DNA of 64,000 nt from Weissella paramesenteroides ATCC 33313 (lineage in GTDB: Bacteria > Bacillota > Bacilli > Lactobacillales > Lactobacillaceae), in contig NZ_GG697130.1 of NCBI RefSeq assembly GCF_000160575.1, positions 107,076 to 171,075 on the forward strand, in the 5' to 3' direction. A program made the translations under genes and the position numbers. The first letter of the stretch is position 1, and every line of letters begins with the position of its first letter. Positions 1 to 8,280 of this stretch are shown piece by piece. The notes under the pieces were generated by a model. The model searched no databases. It had not been told where the DNA came from and saw nothing but the letters and a program-made list of their open reading frames with translations.

Positions 1-96
1 CTGTTTCTGTTTCTGTTTCTGTTTCTGTTTCTGTTTCTGTTTCTGTTTCTGTTTCTGTTTCTGTTTCTGTTTCTGTTTCTGTTTCTGTTTCTGTTT
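1..96 (-). repeat. Hexanucleotide tandem repeat in ftsY, at least 16 copies
   Basis: Sixteen perfect, uninterrupted copies of CTGTTT on the plus strand (GAAACA on the coding strand) run to the window edge, so the true copy number is unknown. In the ftsY frame each unit encodes Glu-Thr. Because the unit is a multiple of three, gain or loss of copies by slippage would change the length of the acidic domain without breaking the gene. Confidence 0.97.
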
Positions 97-271
97 CTAA
101 AGTATCGACTTTAGGTAACGCAATGTCAACTGCTTTACCTGGTGTTGGTTGTAGTATTTCAATGGCCACAACTTTGACTGGTGGCATACCATTCTCCCAA
201 CTACTTGGGTATAGAATTTCAACCGCAATTGTTTTTGTCGGCTTCTTTTTAAAAAAATCAAATAATCCCAT
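1..271 (-). CDS. ftsY: Signal recognition particle receptor FtsY, N-terminal part (runs off the window)
   Basis: This is the first 90 codons of FtsY, the membrane-associated SRP receptor GTPase that receives ribosome-nascent chain complexes for insertion by SecYEG. The protein begins MGLFDFFKKK, a typical FtsY start, and continues into an acidic A domain; the NG GTPase domain lies outside the window. I place the start at the ATG at 271-269 because an AGGGGG ribosome binding site lies 12 bases upstream and overlaps the smc stop codon, so rnc, smc and ftsY look co-transcribed. After about 58 residues the frame becomes a pure Glu-Thr dipeptide repeat that continues to the window edge. Identification rests on the N-terminus and the position after smc, since no GTPase motif is visible. 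Confidence 0.85.
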   Translation of the reverse strand, partial: MGLFDFFKKKPTKTIAVEILYPSSWENGMPPVKVVAIEILQPTPGKAVDIALPKVDTLETETETETETETETETETETETETETETETET

Positions 272-287
272 GATTATTCATATCCCC

Positions 288-3200
288 CTAATTTTTTACC
301 ATAGTGTCATCCAAATCAGTCAAACTAACTGAAACCATGGTTGAGACACCTGGCTCTTGCATTGTCACGCCATAAAGTACATCGGTTTCTGTCATTGTGC
401 CTTTACGATGGGTGATAACAATAAATTGTGTGCGATGGTTTACTTCATGCAGATAATGCGCAAATCGATCCACATTGGCCTCGTCTAACGCAGCTTCAGT
501 TTCATCAAGAATAGCAAAAGGTACTGGTCTAACTGCAAGAATTGCAAATAATAAACTAATTGCTGTTAAAGCTTTTTCACCACCTGATAATAAGCTCATT
601 TGTTGGAACTTTTTTCCTGGTGGCTGTGCTTTGATATCTATACCTGTTGTTAATAGATGATCTGGATCTGTCAAAATCAATGAGGCTTGTCCACCACCAA
701 ACATCTTGACAAATATTTTAGCGAACTGCTCCGCAATTGCATCAAATGTCGCCCGGAATCTCGTAACGACTTCGGTATCCATTTCAGACATAGTCTCTTG
801 TAAATTATCCTTAGCAGCAATCAAGTCTTGTTGCTGTTGCATTAAGAAGTCATAACGCTCTTTAACTGTTTGATATTCATCAATGGCGTTTAGGTTGACA
901 TGCCCAATTTCATCTAATCCCTGCTTTAATAACTTCAATTTTGTTCTAATTGTTGATATATCGAGATTTAACAATTCCGACTTAGCAAATTCAAATGAAG
1001 TATCATAAGTCGTTTCTAACGTTTGTTCGTTAGTATTAATCGATGATCGCAACTCACCTAGACGTCCATTATATTGCGAAATACTGGTCATCAGTTCACT
1101 AACCATATCTTGAATAAGACCAAGCTCACTATTTGTTGTATCATGCTGTTCTTGGACTTGTTCTAGTTCAAATTTTAAAGTTGCCAAACTTTGCTCAGCT
1201 GTTGCCTTTTGTCGTTGCACATCTTCTAGTTGTTGTGTCAAACGCTCTTGAACGTCGTTTTCATCCTGTGCCAAATCATTAATTTGCTGTTCAACCAACC
1301 TAATTTGACTTTGCTCAGCATTTTTCTGCTCAAGTAAATCATTTTTCCTAGTAACCAATGAGGATACGACGGCTTCAGCCTTAGCAAAAGCTGATTTAAA
1401 ATCACTAATTTGCTGATCTGCTTGCACAATTTCTGTCTCAATAGTCGACTGTTGCTGTAGATAATCATCTAAAGCTTTTTGTAAGTTTTGCTGTCGTACA
1501 GACAAATCTGTGATAGCCTGTTCATTTTGATCAACTGATGTTTTTTTATCTTGCAAATCAGCAACTAACTGATAGTCATATTGTAACGCAGCTTGCTCTT
1601 TTTTTACCTGTTTAAGTGTTGATTCTGCTAATTGTAAGCTAGCCTGGTCAGTCTGAAATTGTTCATTGGCTTTTAAAACCTGTGCCTGTTGTTTATTAAA
1701 TGCCTCTGTCACTTTTTGTAATTGCTGGTCAATCTGCTTAACCTGCTTTTCTAATGCTAACGTCGCTTGATGTAATTCAGCTTCTTGTAGCGTTAGTTGA
1801 TCTATCTCTGTCTTTTGCGAAAGTAAACCGTTACCGTGTTGCCGTGTTGCACCACCAGTCATTGAACCACCAGCGTTCATAATCTGACCATCCAAAGTAA
1901 CCAAGCGCACACGATATTGTAATTCCTTAGCAATTTGAATGGCTGCTGACATATCCGTCACAATCACTGTCGTTCCTAATAAATTTGCAATAATATTTTG
2001 GTAAGCAGACGCTGTTGTCACTAAATCCGATGCGATTCCGACAAACCCTGTTGATTGTCGCAAAATTGTCATTTGATAATCCGATAAACGACGGGCTTTA
2101 AGGGTAGTTTGTGGCAAAAAAGTAACCCGTCCTAAACGATGTTTGGCCAAATACTGAATGGCCGTCTTTCCAACCTGCTCGTTTTTTACAACAACATGTT
2201 GTAATGCCGATCCTAATGCCGTTTCAATCGCAATACGATGTTGATCATCAACAGAAATTAAATTTGCAACCACACCTTGAATACCTTCAAACTGTTGCTG
2301 TGCCTTCATTAAATTCTTAACACCTTGATAATAGCCATCATAATTTTCTGACAAATGTTGTAATGATTGCAGTCTCGTACTTAAACGTTGCTCCTGCTCC
2401 ATCTTCGTAAACCAGGCTTGCCGCTCGGTATCACGTTGTTGCTCCAATGCCTGCCCTTTTTTCTTAAGTGTTTCAAATGAGGCTTGCGCCATATTTAATG
2501 TTTTCTCAGCCTGTTGTAAATCATTATTTTTTTTATCAACTAAATTATTGGCATCTGATAATCGTTGCTCAATTTTGGCTTTGCGTTGCTGTAAGCGTAA
2601 TGATTCAGCATCACTACGCTTATTTTCTTGAACCAAGTAATTCTGTTTGTTTTTAGCGCTCGTTAAGTCCTGCATGGTTGCGACCAAATCATGACGAACC
2701 TGTTCAATTTCAGCACTAACTTTTGCTAGTTTAGTTCGGGGATGATTTTCGTTTGCTTGCTCAATTGCTTGTTGATAATGCGTGTATTCAGACTGCTGAT
2801 CTGCTAATTTTTGTAAACATTGTTGATAATTTGATTCAAGTGATGCCAGACGCTCGGTTGATACTTTTAATCGACTACTTAAATCTGTTGTTGTCTCAGT
2901 ACGATTCTTGCGCCGTTCGGACTGCAAATTTTGTTCACCAGTTAATTTTTCAACCTGTTTAATACTTTCGACCAAGACTTCTTGTAATTTTTGTTGTTGT
3001 TCAGTTAATGATAGTTGTTCTTGTCTAAACTTTTGTAACTCTTTTTTCTTGATATTCACAGCCTCTTGCTGCTTATCATACTCAGTTTGGGCTGTTGTCA
3101 GCTTCTTGGTCAGTTCGTCTTTTTCTTGATACCAATCTAATAGCTCAAGCACGATTCTTGATTGATCTAATTGATCATAAGAGGCTTTCGTTGTTAAGTA

Positions 3201-3842
3201 ATCTTGTGCTTTCGCTGATTCTTGTGCGAGAGGTTCAACACGTCCCTGTAATTCATATAAAATATCGGCAATACGGGTTAAATTATCATGGACGTCACCC
3301 AGTTCTTTTTCTGCCTTATCTTTGTTTTGCTTATATTTATAAACACCCGCAACGTCTTCAATAATACTGCGTCGCTCAACAGGTTTTGCACTAAAAATAC
3401 TCTCAACACGTCCCTGAGAAATAATCGAGAAACTTTCACGACCAAGTCCCGAATCCATAAATAATTCATGAATGTCTTTAAGTCGTACATGTACACCATT
3501 TATTTGATAATTTGAATCACCATTCCGGTATAACGTTCTAGTGATTGTAATTTCTGAATAATCTGAATTTAAATAATGATCAGTATTGTCAAAAGTAATA
3601 GCAACTTCAGCTCGGTTTAAAGGCGCTCTTTCTGAAGTTCCACCAAAAATGACATCTGCCATTTTGTCACCACGTAATCCCTTGGCAGACTGTTCTCCCA
3701 TTACCCAGCGAATTGCTTCAATAATATTTGATTTTCCTGAGCCGTTGGGGCCGACAACCCCGGTAATACCTGGCATAAATTCAATTTTGGTTCGTTCAGC
3801 AAACGACTTAAAACCAGTTATTTCCAAAGTTTTTAATTTCAT
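288..3842 (-). CDS. smc: Chromosome segregation and condensation ATPase SMC
   Basis: SMC of the SMC-ScpAB condensin, which extrudes DNA loops to organise and segregate the replicated chromosome. The 1184-residue protein has the full SMC layout. An N-terminal head carries Walker A GPNGSGKS at residues 31-38. Next come a long Gln- and Glu-rich coiled coil, a hinge around residues 510-670 with glycine-rich GGSMTGG, and a return coiled coil. The C-terminal head has the signature LLSGGEKAL near 1085 and Walker B FAILDETEAALD near 1113. Length matches the family. The ATG at 3842 follows the rnc stop by 9 bases with AGGATT as ribosome binding site, which implies an rnc-smc-ftsY operon. Confidence 0.97.
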   Translation of the reverse strand: MKLKTLEITGFKSFAERTKIEFMPGITGVVGPNGSGKSNIIEAIRWVMGEQSAKGLRGDKMADVIFGGTSERAPLNRAEVAITFDNTDHYLNSDYSEITITRTLYRNGDSNYQINGVHVRLKDIHELFMDSGLGRESFSIISQGRVESIFSAKPVERRSIIEDVAGVYKYKQNKDKAEKELGDVHDNLTRIADILYELQGRVEPLAQESAKAQDYLTTKASYDQLDQSRIVLELLDWYQEKDELTKKLTTAQTEYDKQQEAVNIKKKELQKFRQEQLSLTEQQQKLQEVLVESIKQVEKLTGEQNLQSERRKNRTETTTDLSSRLKVSTERLASLESNYQQCLQKLADQQSEYTHYQQAIEQANENHPRTKLAKVSAEIEQVRHDLVATMQDLTSAKNKQNYLVQENKRSDAESLRLQQRKAKIEQRLSDANNLVDKKNNDLQQAEKTLNMAQASFETLKKKGQALEQQRDTERQAWFTKMEQEQRLSTRLQSLQHLSENYDGYYQGVKNLMKAQQQFEGIQGVVANLISVDDQHRIAIETALGSALQHVVVKNEQVGKTAIQYLAKHRLGRVTFLPQTTLKARRLSDYQMTILRQSTGFVGIASDLVTTASAYQNIIANLLGTTVIVTDMSAAIQIAKELQYRVRLVTLDGQIMNAGGSMTGGATRQHGNGLLSQKTEIDQLTLQEAELHQATLALEKQVKQIDQQLQKVTEAFNKQQAQVLKANEQFQTDQASLQLAESTLKQVKKEQAALQYDYQLVADLQDKKTSVDQNEQAITDLSVRQQNLQKALDDYLQQQSTIETEIVQADQQISDFKSAFAKAEAVVSSLVTRKNDLLEQKNAEQSQIRLVEQQINDLAQDENDVQERLTQQLEDVQRQKATAEQSLATLKFELEQVQEQHDTTNSELGLIQDMVSELMTSISQYNGRLGELRSSINTNEQTLETTYDTSFEFAKSELLNLDISTIRTKLKLLKQGLDEIGHVNLNAIDEYQTVKERYDFLMQQQQDLIAAKDNLQETMSEMDTEVVTRFRATFDAIAEQFAKIFVKMFGGGQASLILTDPDHLLTTGIDIKAQPPGKKFQQMSLLSGGEKALTAISLLFAILAVRPVPFAILDETEAALDEANVDRFAHYLHEVNHRTQFIVITHRKGTMTETDVLYGVTMQEPGVSTMVSVSLTDLDDTMVKN

Positions 3843-3851
3843 TTCATAATC

Positions 3852-4550
3852 CTAGTTGTTCATTAAAGATTGATAAGCTTTTCGTGCAGCCATTTTTTCG
3901 GCATCTTTGGTAGACTTACCTTCACCAGTTGCTAATGGTTTCCCATCAACAGATACTTGTATTGTAAAAACTTGTTCATTGTTAGAAATCGCTTGTTCAT
4001 CAAGTTTCGTATAAGCAATTTTAACCGTACCATGTCGTTGTAAATATTCTTGTAGCTTAGATTTATAATCCACAAATTGATCATAAAAGCCTTCATCTAT
4101 TTTAACAAACATCATTTCTTCCAAAAAGTTCATGACAACTTCTTGTCCTTGATCTAAAAATAAAGCACCAATGAATGCTTCCCATAGATCTTCCAATAAT
4201 GAGTCTCGATTTCGTGCACCAGATAGTTCTTCTCCACGACCTAATTGCACATAACGATCTAGATGCAACTCACGTGACAAAGCTGCGAACGCCCTTGTTT
4301 GGACCATTGAAATTCTCAACTCTGTCAATCGACCTTCATCCCAGTTTGGAAAACGTTTAAATAAGTAGACCGCTGTCGATTGTTGCATAACAGCATCTCC
4401 TAAAAATTCGAGTCGTTGATAATCACCACCCTTATACCCTGGGTGTTCATTGATATAGTTCGCCTGTGTTAGCGCTTCTTCCAATAGCTTTAAATCATTA
4501 AAATGAATATGATGATCTGTTGCTAAATCTGCTTGTAATTGTTTAAACAT
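3852..4550 (-). CDS. rnc: Ribonuclease III
   Basis: Double-strand-specific endoribonuclease that processes rRNA precursors and some mRNAs. The signature RLEFLGDAV is at residues 46-54, with the catalytic acidic residues at E48 and D52. The second acidic pair lies in the helix containing LLEDLWEAFIGALF. A double-stranded RNA binding domain fills roughly residues 155-231, beginning with DYKSKLQEYLQ. The 232-residue length is normal. It is the first gene of the rnc-smc-ftsY run and has its own candidate promoter, since an intrinsic terminator separates it from acpP. Confidence 0.97.
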   Translation of the reverse strand: MFKQLQADLATDHHIHFNDLKLLEEALTQANYINEHPGYKGGDYQRLEFLGDAVMQQSTAVYLFKRFPNWDEGRLTELRISMVQTRAFAALSRELHLDRYVQLGRGEELSGARNRDSLLEDLWEAFIGALFLDQGQEVVMNFLEEMMFVKIDEGFYDQFVDYKSKLQEYLQRHGTVKIAYTKLDEQAISNNEQVFTIQVSVDGKPLATGEGKSTKDAEKMAARKAYQSLMNN

Positions 4551-4582
4551 AGTCCTACCTTCTTTTGTATATACACCTTTCT

Positions 4583-4588
4583 ATTATA
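4583..4588 (-). promoter_or_regulatory. Candidate extended -10 promoter of rnc
   Basis: On the minus strand this reads TGGTATAATAG, a perfect TATAAT preceded by TGG, an extended -10 element. No good -35 hexamer sits 17 bases upstream. It lies 33 bases before the rnc start and after the acpP terminator. Confidence 0.6.
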
Positions 4589-4630
4589 CCAGACCATTAA
4601 TTATCTATATTATTTTTTAGTAAAAAAGAC

Positions 4631-4665
4631 AAAAAAGCTGAGACAGAATATTTTCTCTCTCAGCT
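4631..4665 (-). terminator. Intrinsic terminator after acpP
   Basis: The minus strand shows AGCTGAGA and TCTCAGCT as an 8-bp stem followed by TTTTTTG. It sits 28 bases after the acpP stop and before the rnc promoter, so it should end the plsX-acpP transcript. Confidence 0.85.
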
Positions 4666-4692
4666 CTACTTTTTGCATTACAAGATGTTCTT

Positions 4693-4935
4693 TTACTTTG
4701 CACGAGATGCAATGTAATCAACTGTATTATTAATTGTAATTAATTTCTCAGCATCTTCGTCTGAAATTTCAGCCCCAAATTCATCTTCCATTTCTAATAC
4801 TAATTCAACAAAATCAATTGAATCTGCATCAATGTCTTTCATTAGATTAGTCTCACCTGTAAGACTAGCTGGGTCCAATTCAAAATGATCAGCAACTAAT
4901 GTGATTACCTTATTTAAAATTTCTTGTCGTTCCAT
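4693..4935 (-). CDS. acpP: Acyl carrier protein
   Basis: Small acidic 80-residue carrier that holds growing fatty acyl chains on a 4'-phosphopantetheine arm during fatty acid synthesis. The attachment serine is S39 in DADSIDF, a variant of the usual DSL motif in which Leu is replaced by Ile. The acidic helix that follows (VELVLEMEDEFG) is the interaction surface for partner enzymes. It lies 66 bases downstream of plsX, whose product uses acyl-ACP, so the pair forms a small lipid operon ended by a strong terminator. Many lactic acid bacteria carry a second ACP in the fab cluster, so this may be the copy devoted to phospholipid synthesis. Confidence 0.95.
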   Translation of the reverse strand: MERQEILNKVITLVADHFELDPASLTGETNLMKDIDADSIDFVELVLEMEDEFGAEISDEDAEKLITINNTVDYIASRAK

Positions 4936-5001
4936 GATATTTACTTCCTATTCTAAAATCATCTGTCGTAAGCCTATCTCACTTTAAATATACTGTAACA
5001 T

Positions 5002-6036
5002 TTACTTTGCTGATTTTGATAAATCAGTCTTATGTTCTGCCACAAATGCTTCAGTTTTGGCAACAAGGTCAGTTTCCAACATTGTATGTATCTGTACCAT
5101 TGTATTTGCTACCGCACTTGGTCCAGCTGAACCATGTGTTTTAACAACTGGTGCTTTAACACCAATAACAACAGCACCACCATGTTGTGAATAGTCTAAG
5201 CGGGATTGAATGTCCTTCATTGCTGGTTTCAACATTAGCCCAGCTAATTTTGTTTTTACATTACCATCTAAAATTGCATGTTTAATCAAACGTAACATGG
5301 CCAGAGCTGTTCCCTCAGTTGCCTTTAGTGCTGCATTACCTGAAAAGCCATCCGCAACAACCACATCAGCTGGTCCCTGCAGAATATCACGAGACTCAAC
5401 ATTGCCCACAAAATTCAAATAAGACTGTACTGCACCATGCTTTAATAACTGGTGTGCCTCTTTATGAATTGGGTCACCTTTATCTTCTTCAGTACCATTA
5501 TTAAGCAGTCCAACACGTGGGTTGTCAAAGCCAAGCACTTCTTTAGCATAAAATGAACCTAAAATACCATATTGATACAAATGCCTTGGCCGGTTTTCAG
5601 CATTTGCACCAACATCCATCATTGCAAATGCTTCATGAGGACCATCAAGAGCAGGCAAAACAGTCAACAGTGCTGGACGATCAATACCTCGAATTCGACC
5701 AACAGTGAAGATTCCCACTGCTAACAAGGCACCAGTATTTCCTGCTGAAAAAATAGCATCAGCTTCTCCGTCTTTAACAGCTTGAGCTGCCATGACCAGA
5801 GAACTTTGCTTTTTACGACGAATTGCCTTGACTGGTTCTTCACCCATTTCAACTACTTCATCAGATTGTATTAATGTTAGACGTTCTGCATTCTTTACTA
5901 AAGGCTTAACTTTATCTAACTGACCAAATAGTAAAAATTCTGTATCTGGCATTTTATCTCGTGCTTGTTCAATACCAGCTACTATCGCTTCAGGTGCATT
6001 GTCACCACCCATTGCATCAACAGCAATTTTATACAT
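5002..6036 (-). CDS. plsX: Phosphate acyltransferase PlsX
   Basis: Converts acyl-ACP and phosphate to acyl-phosphate, the donor for PlsY in phosphatidic acid synthesis; a peripheral membrane enzyme. The N-terminus MYKIAVDAMGGDNAPE is characteristic, as are SAGNTGAL and the glycine-rich stretch VVVADGFSGN. I choose the ATG at 6036 because GAGGGAG lies 6 bases upstream; an in-frame ATG at 6051 overlaps that ribosome binding site. This gives 344 residues, normal for the family. A 19-bp palindrome about 50 bases upstream (6086-6104) may be an operator for lipid control. Confidence 0.96.
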   Translation of the reverse strand: MYKIAVDAMGGDNAPEAIVAGIEQARDKMPDTEFLLFGQLDKVKPLVKNAERLTLIQSDEVVEMGEEPVKAIRRKKQSSLVMAAQAVKDGEADAIFSAGNTGALLAVGIFTVGRIRGIDRPALLTVLPALDGPHEAFAMMDVGANAENRPRHLYQYGILGSFYAKEVLGFDNPRVGLLNNGTEEDKGDPIHKEAHQLLKHGAVQSYLNFVGNVESRDILQGPADVVVADGFSGNAALKATEGTALAMLRLIKHAILDGNVKTKLAGLMLKPAMKDIQSRLDYSQHGGAVVIGVKAPVVKTHGSAGPSAVANTMVQIHTMLETDLVAKTEAFVAEHKTDLSKSAK

Positions 6037-6085
6037 AATTGACTCCCTCATGGATTTTATTTCTTTTTTTATAATTGCAATACTA

Positions 6086-6104
6086 TAAAATGTAACACAT
6101 TTTA
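6086..6104. promoter_or_regulatory. Palindromic site upstream of plsX, possible operator
   Basis: TAAAATGT-AAC-ACATTTTA is a perfect inverted repeat with 8-base arms and a 3-base centre. It is in the 96-bp gap between recG and plsX, where the plsX promoter must lie. It does not match the FabT or FapR sites I know. The position suggests a repressor site, but the binder is unknown. Confidence 0.45.
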
Positions 6105-6132
6105 ACGGTTTGGTAAAAACATAAATTACCTT

Positions 6133-8169
6133 TTAATCGAAATTACGATAACGATTCATTGTTTCTGATAACATTTCAGCTAATCCAACCATCTCTGGTG
6201 ATTTATCCCAATCAGGTTGTGAAACAATTTCAATTGCTTCCTCCTGTGCCACATTCATCATTGCTAAATCTGCAATTGGATCACCAACTCTAAATTCTGG
6301 CACACCTGACTGACGATTACCCAAAACATCTCCCGCACCACGTAACTCCAAATCTTTTTGCGCTAACACAAAACCATCTGTTGTTTCTACCATTGCTTCC
6401 ATACGATCAATACCATATTGTGTTTTAGGATCACTTACTAAAAACGTATATGCTTGTCGTTCACCACGTCCAACCCGGCCACGTAATTGGTGCAACTGTG
6501 ACAGTCCAAAACGATCCGCATCTAGTATTAACATAACTGTTGCATTCGGCACATCGACCCCAACTTCTATCACGGTTGTTGCGACAAGTACCTGAAATTC
6601 ATTTGCCTTAAACGCTGTCATAACAGTGTCTTTTTCGTCATTTGATAGCCGCCCATGTAAGAGGCCAACATTAAATTTTGGTGCAAAGTAAGTCGATAAT
6701 TCTTCATAAACAGCTTGTGCATTTTGGACATCTAAAGTCTCGGATTCCTCAATTAAAGGGGTAACAACATAAGCCTGTGCTCCACTTGCTAATTGTTCTT
6801 TAACAAATTGAATCGCCTTTGCTATTTTATTATGTCTTAGCCAGTACGTTTTTATTTTTTTACGGCCAGCAGGTAATTGATCAATGATCGACACATCCAT
6901 TTCACCATAAGCTGTAATAGCTAATGTTCGCGGAATGGGTGTGGCTGTCATCGCTAAAATATCTGGATTAACACCTACTTTTCTAAGCGTCGCCCGTTGT
7001 TGCACACCAAAACGATGTTGCTCATCAATGACTGCTAATCCAAGATTATGAAATGCGATATCTGGTTGGATTAGCGCGTGCGTACCAATCAAAATATCAA
7101 TATCACCTTCTGCTAAATCTGCTAATATCTGGCGACGTGCTGCTGCTTTAGTGGTGCCCGTTAATATCTCAACACGCACTTCACTTGGATCAAAATAATT
7201 TCCTATTGTTCGTGCATGTTGCTGTGCTAAGATCTCAGTTGGTGCCATCAAGGTAGCTTGCATGCCTGCAGTGATCGCTGCATACATAGCCAATGCTGCG
7301 ACCACTGTCTTTCCAGATCCGACATCACCTTGTAGCAACCGATTCATATGTACAGGCCTACGCATATCACGCACAATTTCGTTGACAACCTTTTTTTGTG
7401 CTGCTGTTAATTCAAATGGCAATACTTTGATAAAACTTTTTAATTGCTGATTATCAAAGTTTACTGATCGTCCTTGATTATGTCGATCCATTTGTTTAAT
7501 AACCTGGAGACGCATTTGGAAGACAAAAAATTCCATAAATGAAGCTGTCCGTCGTGCTTCACCTGCCAAAAATTCATTCTCTGGTGCGTGCATGCCAAAA
7601 ACTGTATCATGATAATTCATTAATCGATATCTTCGTCGTATATCTGACGGAATAATCTCTTGCGTTAGTAAATCACCATATTTACCCAATGCTTGAAAAA
7701 TTAAATCTTTAATTGTACCAGCTTTAATCTCTTTTGACGAAGGATAGATTGCCTCTAATTCATTCTCATTATTTTTAGGCATCATTTTAATGGCTGATAA
7801 ACTTTGGTGTGCTTTATTATAGGTCCCATAAATTGCAACTTCTTCGCCAACAACAATATTTTTACTCAACCATGGTTGATTGAAGAAAGAAATTTGAATT
7901 GTATCATGGGACACAGTTAGTCTGAAATTCAGTCGTGTCTTTTTGAAACCTAGTCGACTGACAACTGGTGGAGATGTAACCAAGCCCTTAAAAGTTACTT
8001 TCTCGCCATCAAGTGTCTCAGACGGTAATTTTTGTGCTAAATCATTATAACGTCTTGGATAATAAGTTAACAAATCATCAATCGTAAATACACCTAATTT
8101 ATTCAGTGCTTGTTCACGTTTAGGACCAACACCTGATAATTCTGAAATACTATCAAGTAAGCTTGGCAT
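6133..8169 (-). CDS. recG: ATP-dependent DNA helicase RecG
   Basis: Superfamily 2 helicase that regresses stalled replication forks and migrates branched DNA. The N-terminal wedge domain includes LSGVGPKREQAL near residue 12 and an OB fold (about 60-145). The helicase part has Walker A GDVGSGKT near residue 281, motif II DEQH near 383, motif III TATPIPRT, and the C-terminal motifs VGVDVPNA and QLRGRVGRG. The C-terminal NRQSGVPEFRVGD segment is also typical. At 678 residues it is full length. GGAGG sits 5 bases before the ATG. Confidence 0.97.
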   Translation of the reverse strand: MPSLLDSISELSGVGPKREQALNKLGVFTIDDLLTYYPRRYNDLAQKLPSETLDGEKVTFKGLVTSPPVVSRLGFKKTRLNFRLTVSHDTIQISFFNQPWLSKNIVVGEEVAIYGTYNKAHQSLSAIKMMPKNNENELEAIYPSSKEIKAGTIKDLIFQALGKYGDLLTQEIIPSDIRRRYRLMNYHDTVFGMHAPENEFLAGEARRTASFMEFFVFQMRLQVIKQMDRHNQGRSVNFDNQQLKSFIKVLPFELTAAQKKVVNEIVRDMRRPVHMNRLLQGDVGSGKTVVAALAMYAAITAGMQATLMAPTEILAQQHARTIGNYFDPSEVRVEILTGTTKAAARRQILADLAEGDIDILIGTHALIQPDIAFHNLGLAVIDEQHRFGVQQRATLRKVGVNPDILAMTATPIPRTLAITAYGEMDVSIIDQLPAGRKKIKTYWLRHNKIAKAIQFVKEQLASGAQAYVVTPLIEESETLDVQNAQAVYEELSTYFAPKFNVGLLHGRLSNDEKDTVMTAFKANEFQVLVATTVIEVGVDVPNATVMLILDADRFGLSQLHQLRGRVGRGERQAYTFLVSDPKTQYGIDRMEAMVETTDGFVLAQKDLELRGAGDVLGNRQSGVPEFRVGDPIADLAMMNVAQEEAIEIVSQPDWDKSPEMVGLAEMLSETMNRYRNFD

Positions 8170-8196
8170 ATTTTCCTCCTTTCTGACTAACTACTA

Positions 8197-8231
8197 AAAG
8201 GTCCTCAGTAACATATGCACCAAAGACCTTC
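8197..8231 (-). terminator. Weak hairpin between fakA and recG
   Basis: AAGGTC and GACCTT form a short stem around a 21-base loop, followed on the minus strand by TTTT. It may attenuate fakA transcripts before recG, but the stem is only 6 bp. Confidence 0.35.
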
Positions 8232-8280
8232 TAAATAAATTCTAACTTTTTGCGTGCATTTAAGCAGGATTCACCTTGGA

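Noticed and set aside
1-96. CRISPR array or intergenic satellite
   Set aside because: The unit is 6 bp with no spacers, and it is in frame within ftsY, so it is a coding microsatellite.
4539-4733. 64-codon plus-strand open frame over the acpP-rnc gap
   Set aside because: Covers an intrinsic terminator and the rnc promoter; composition like random AT-rich DNA.
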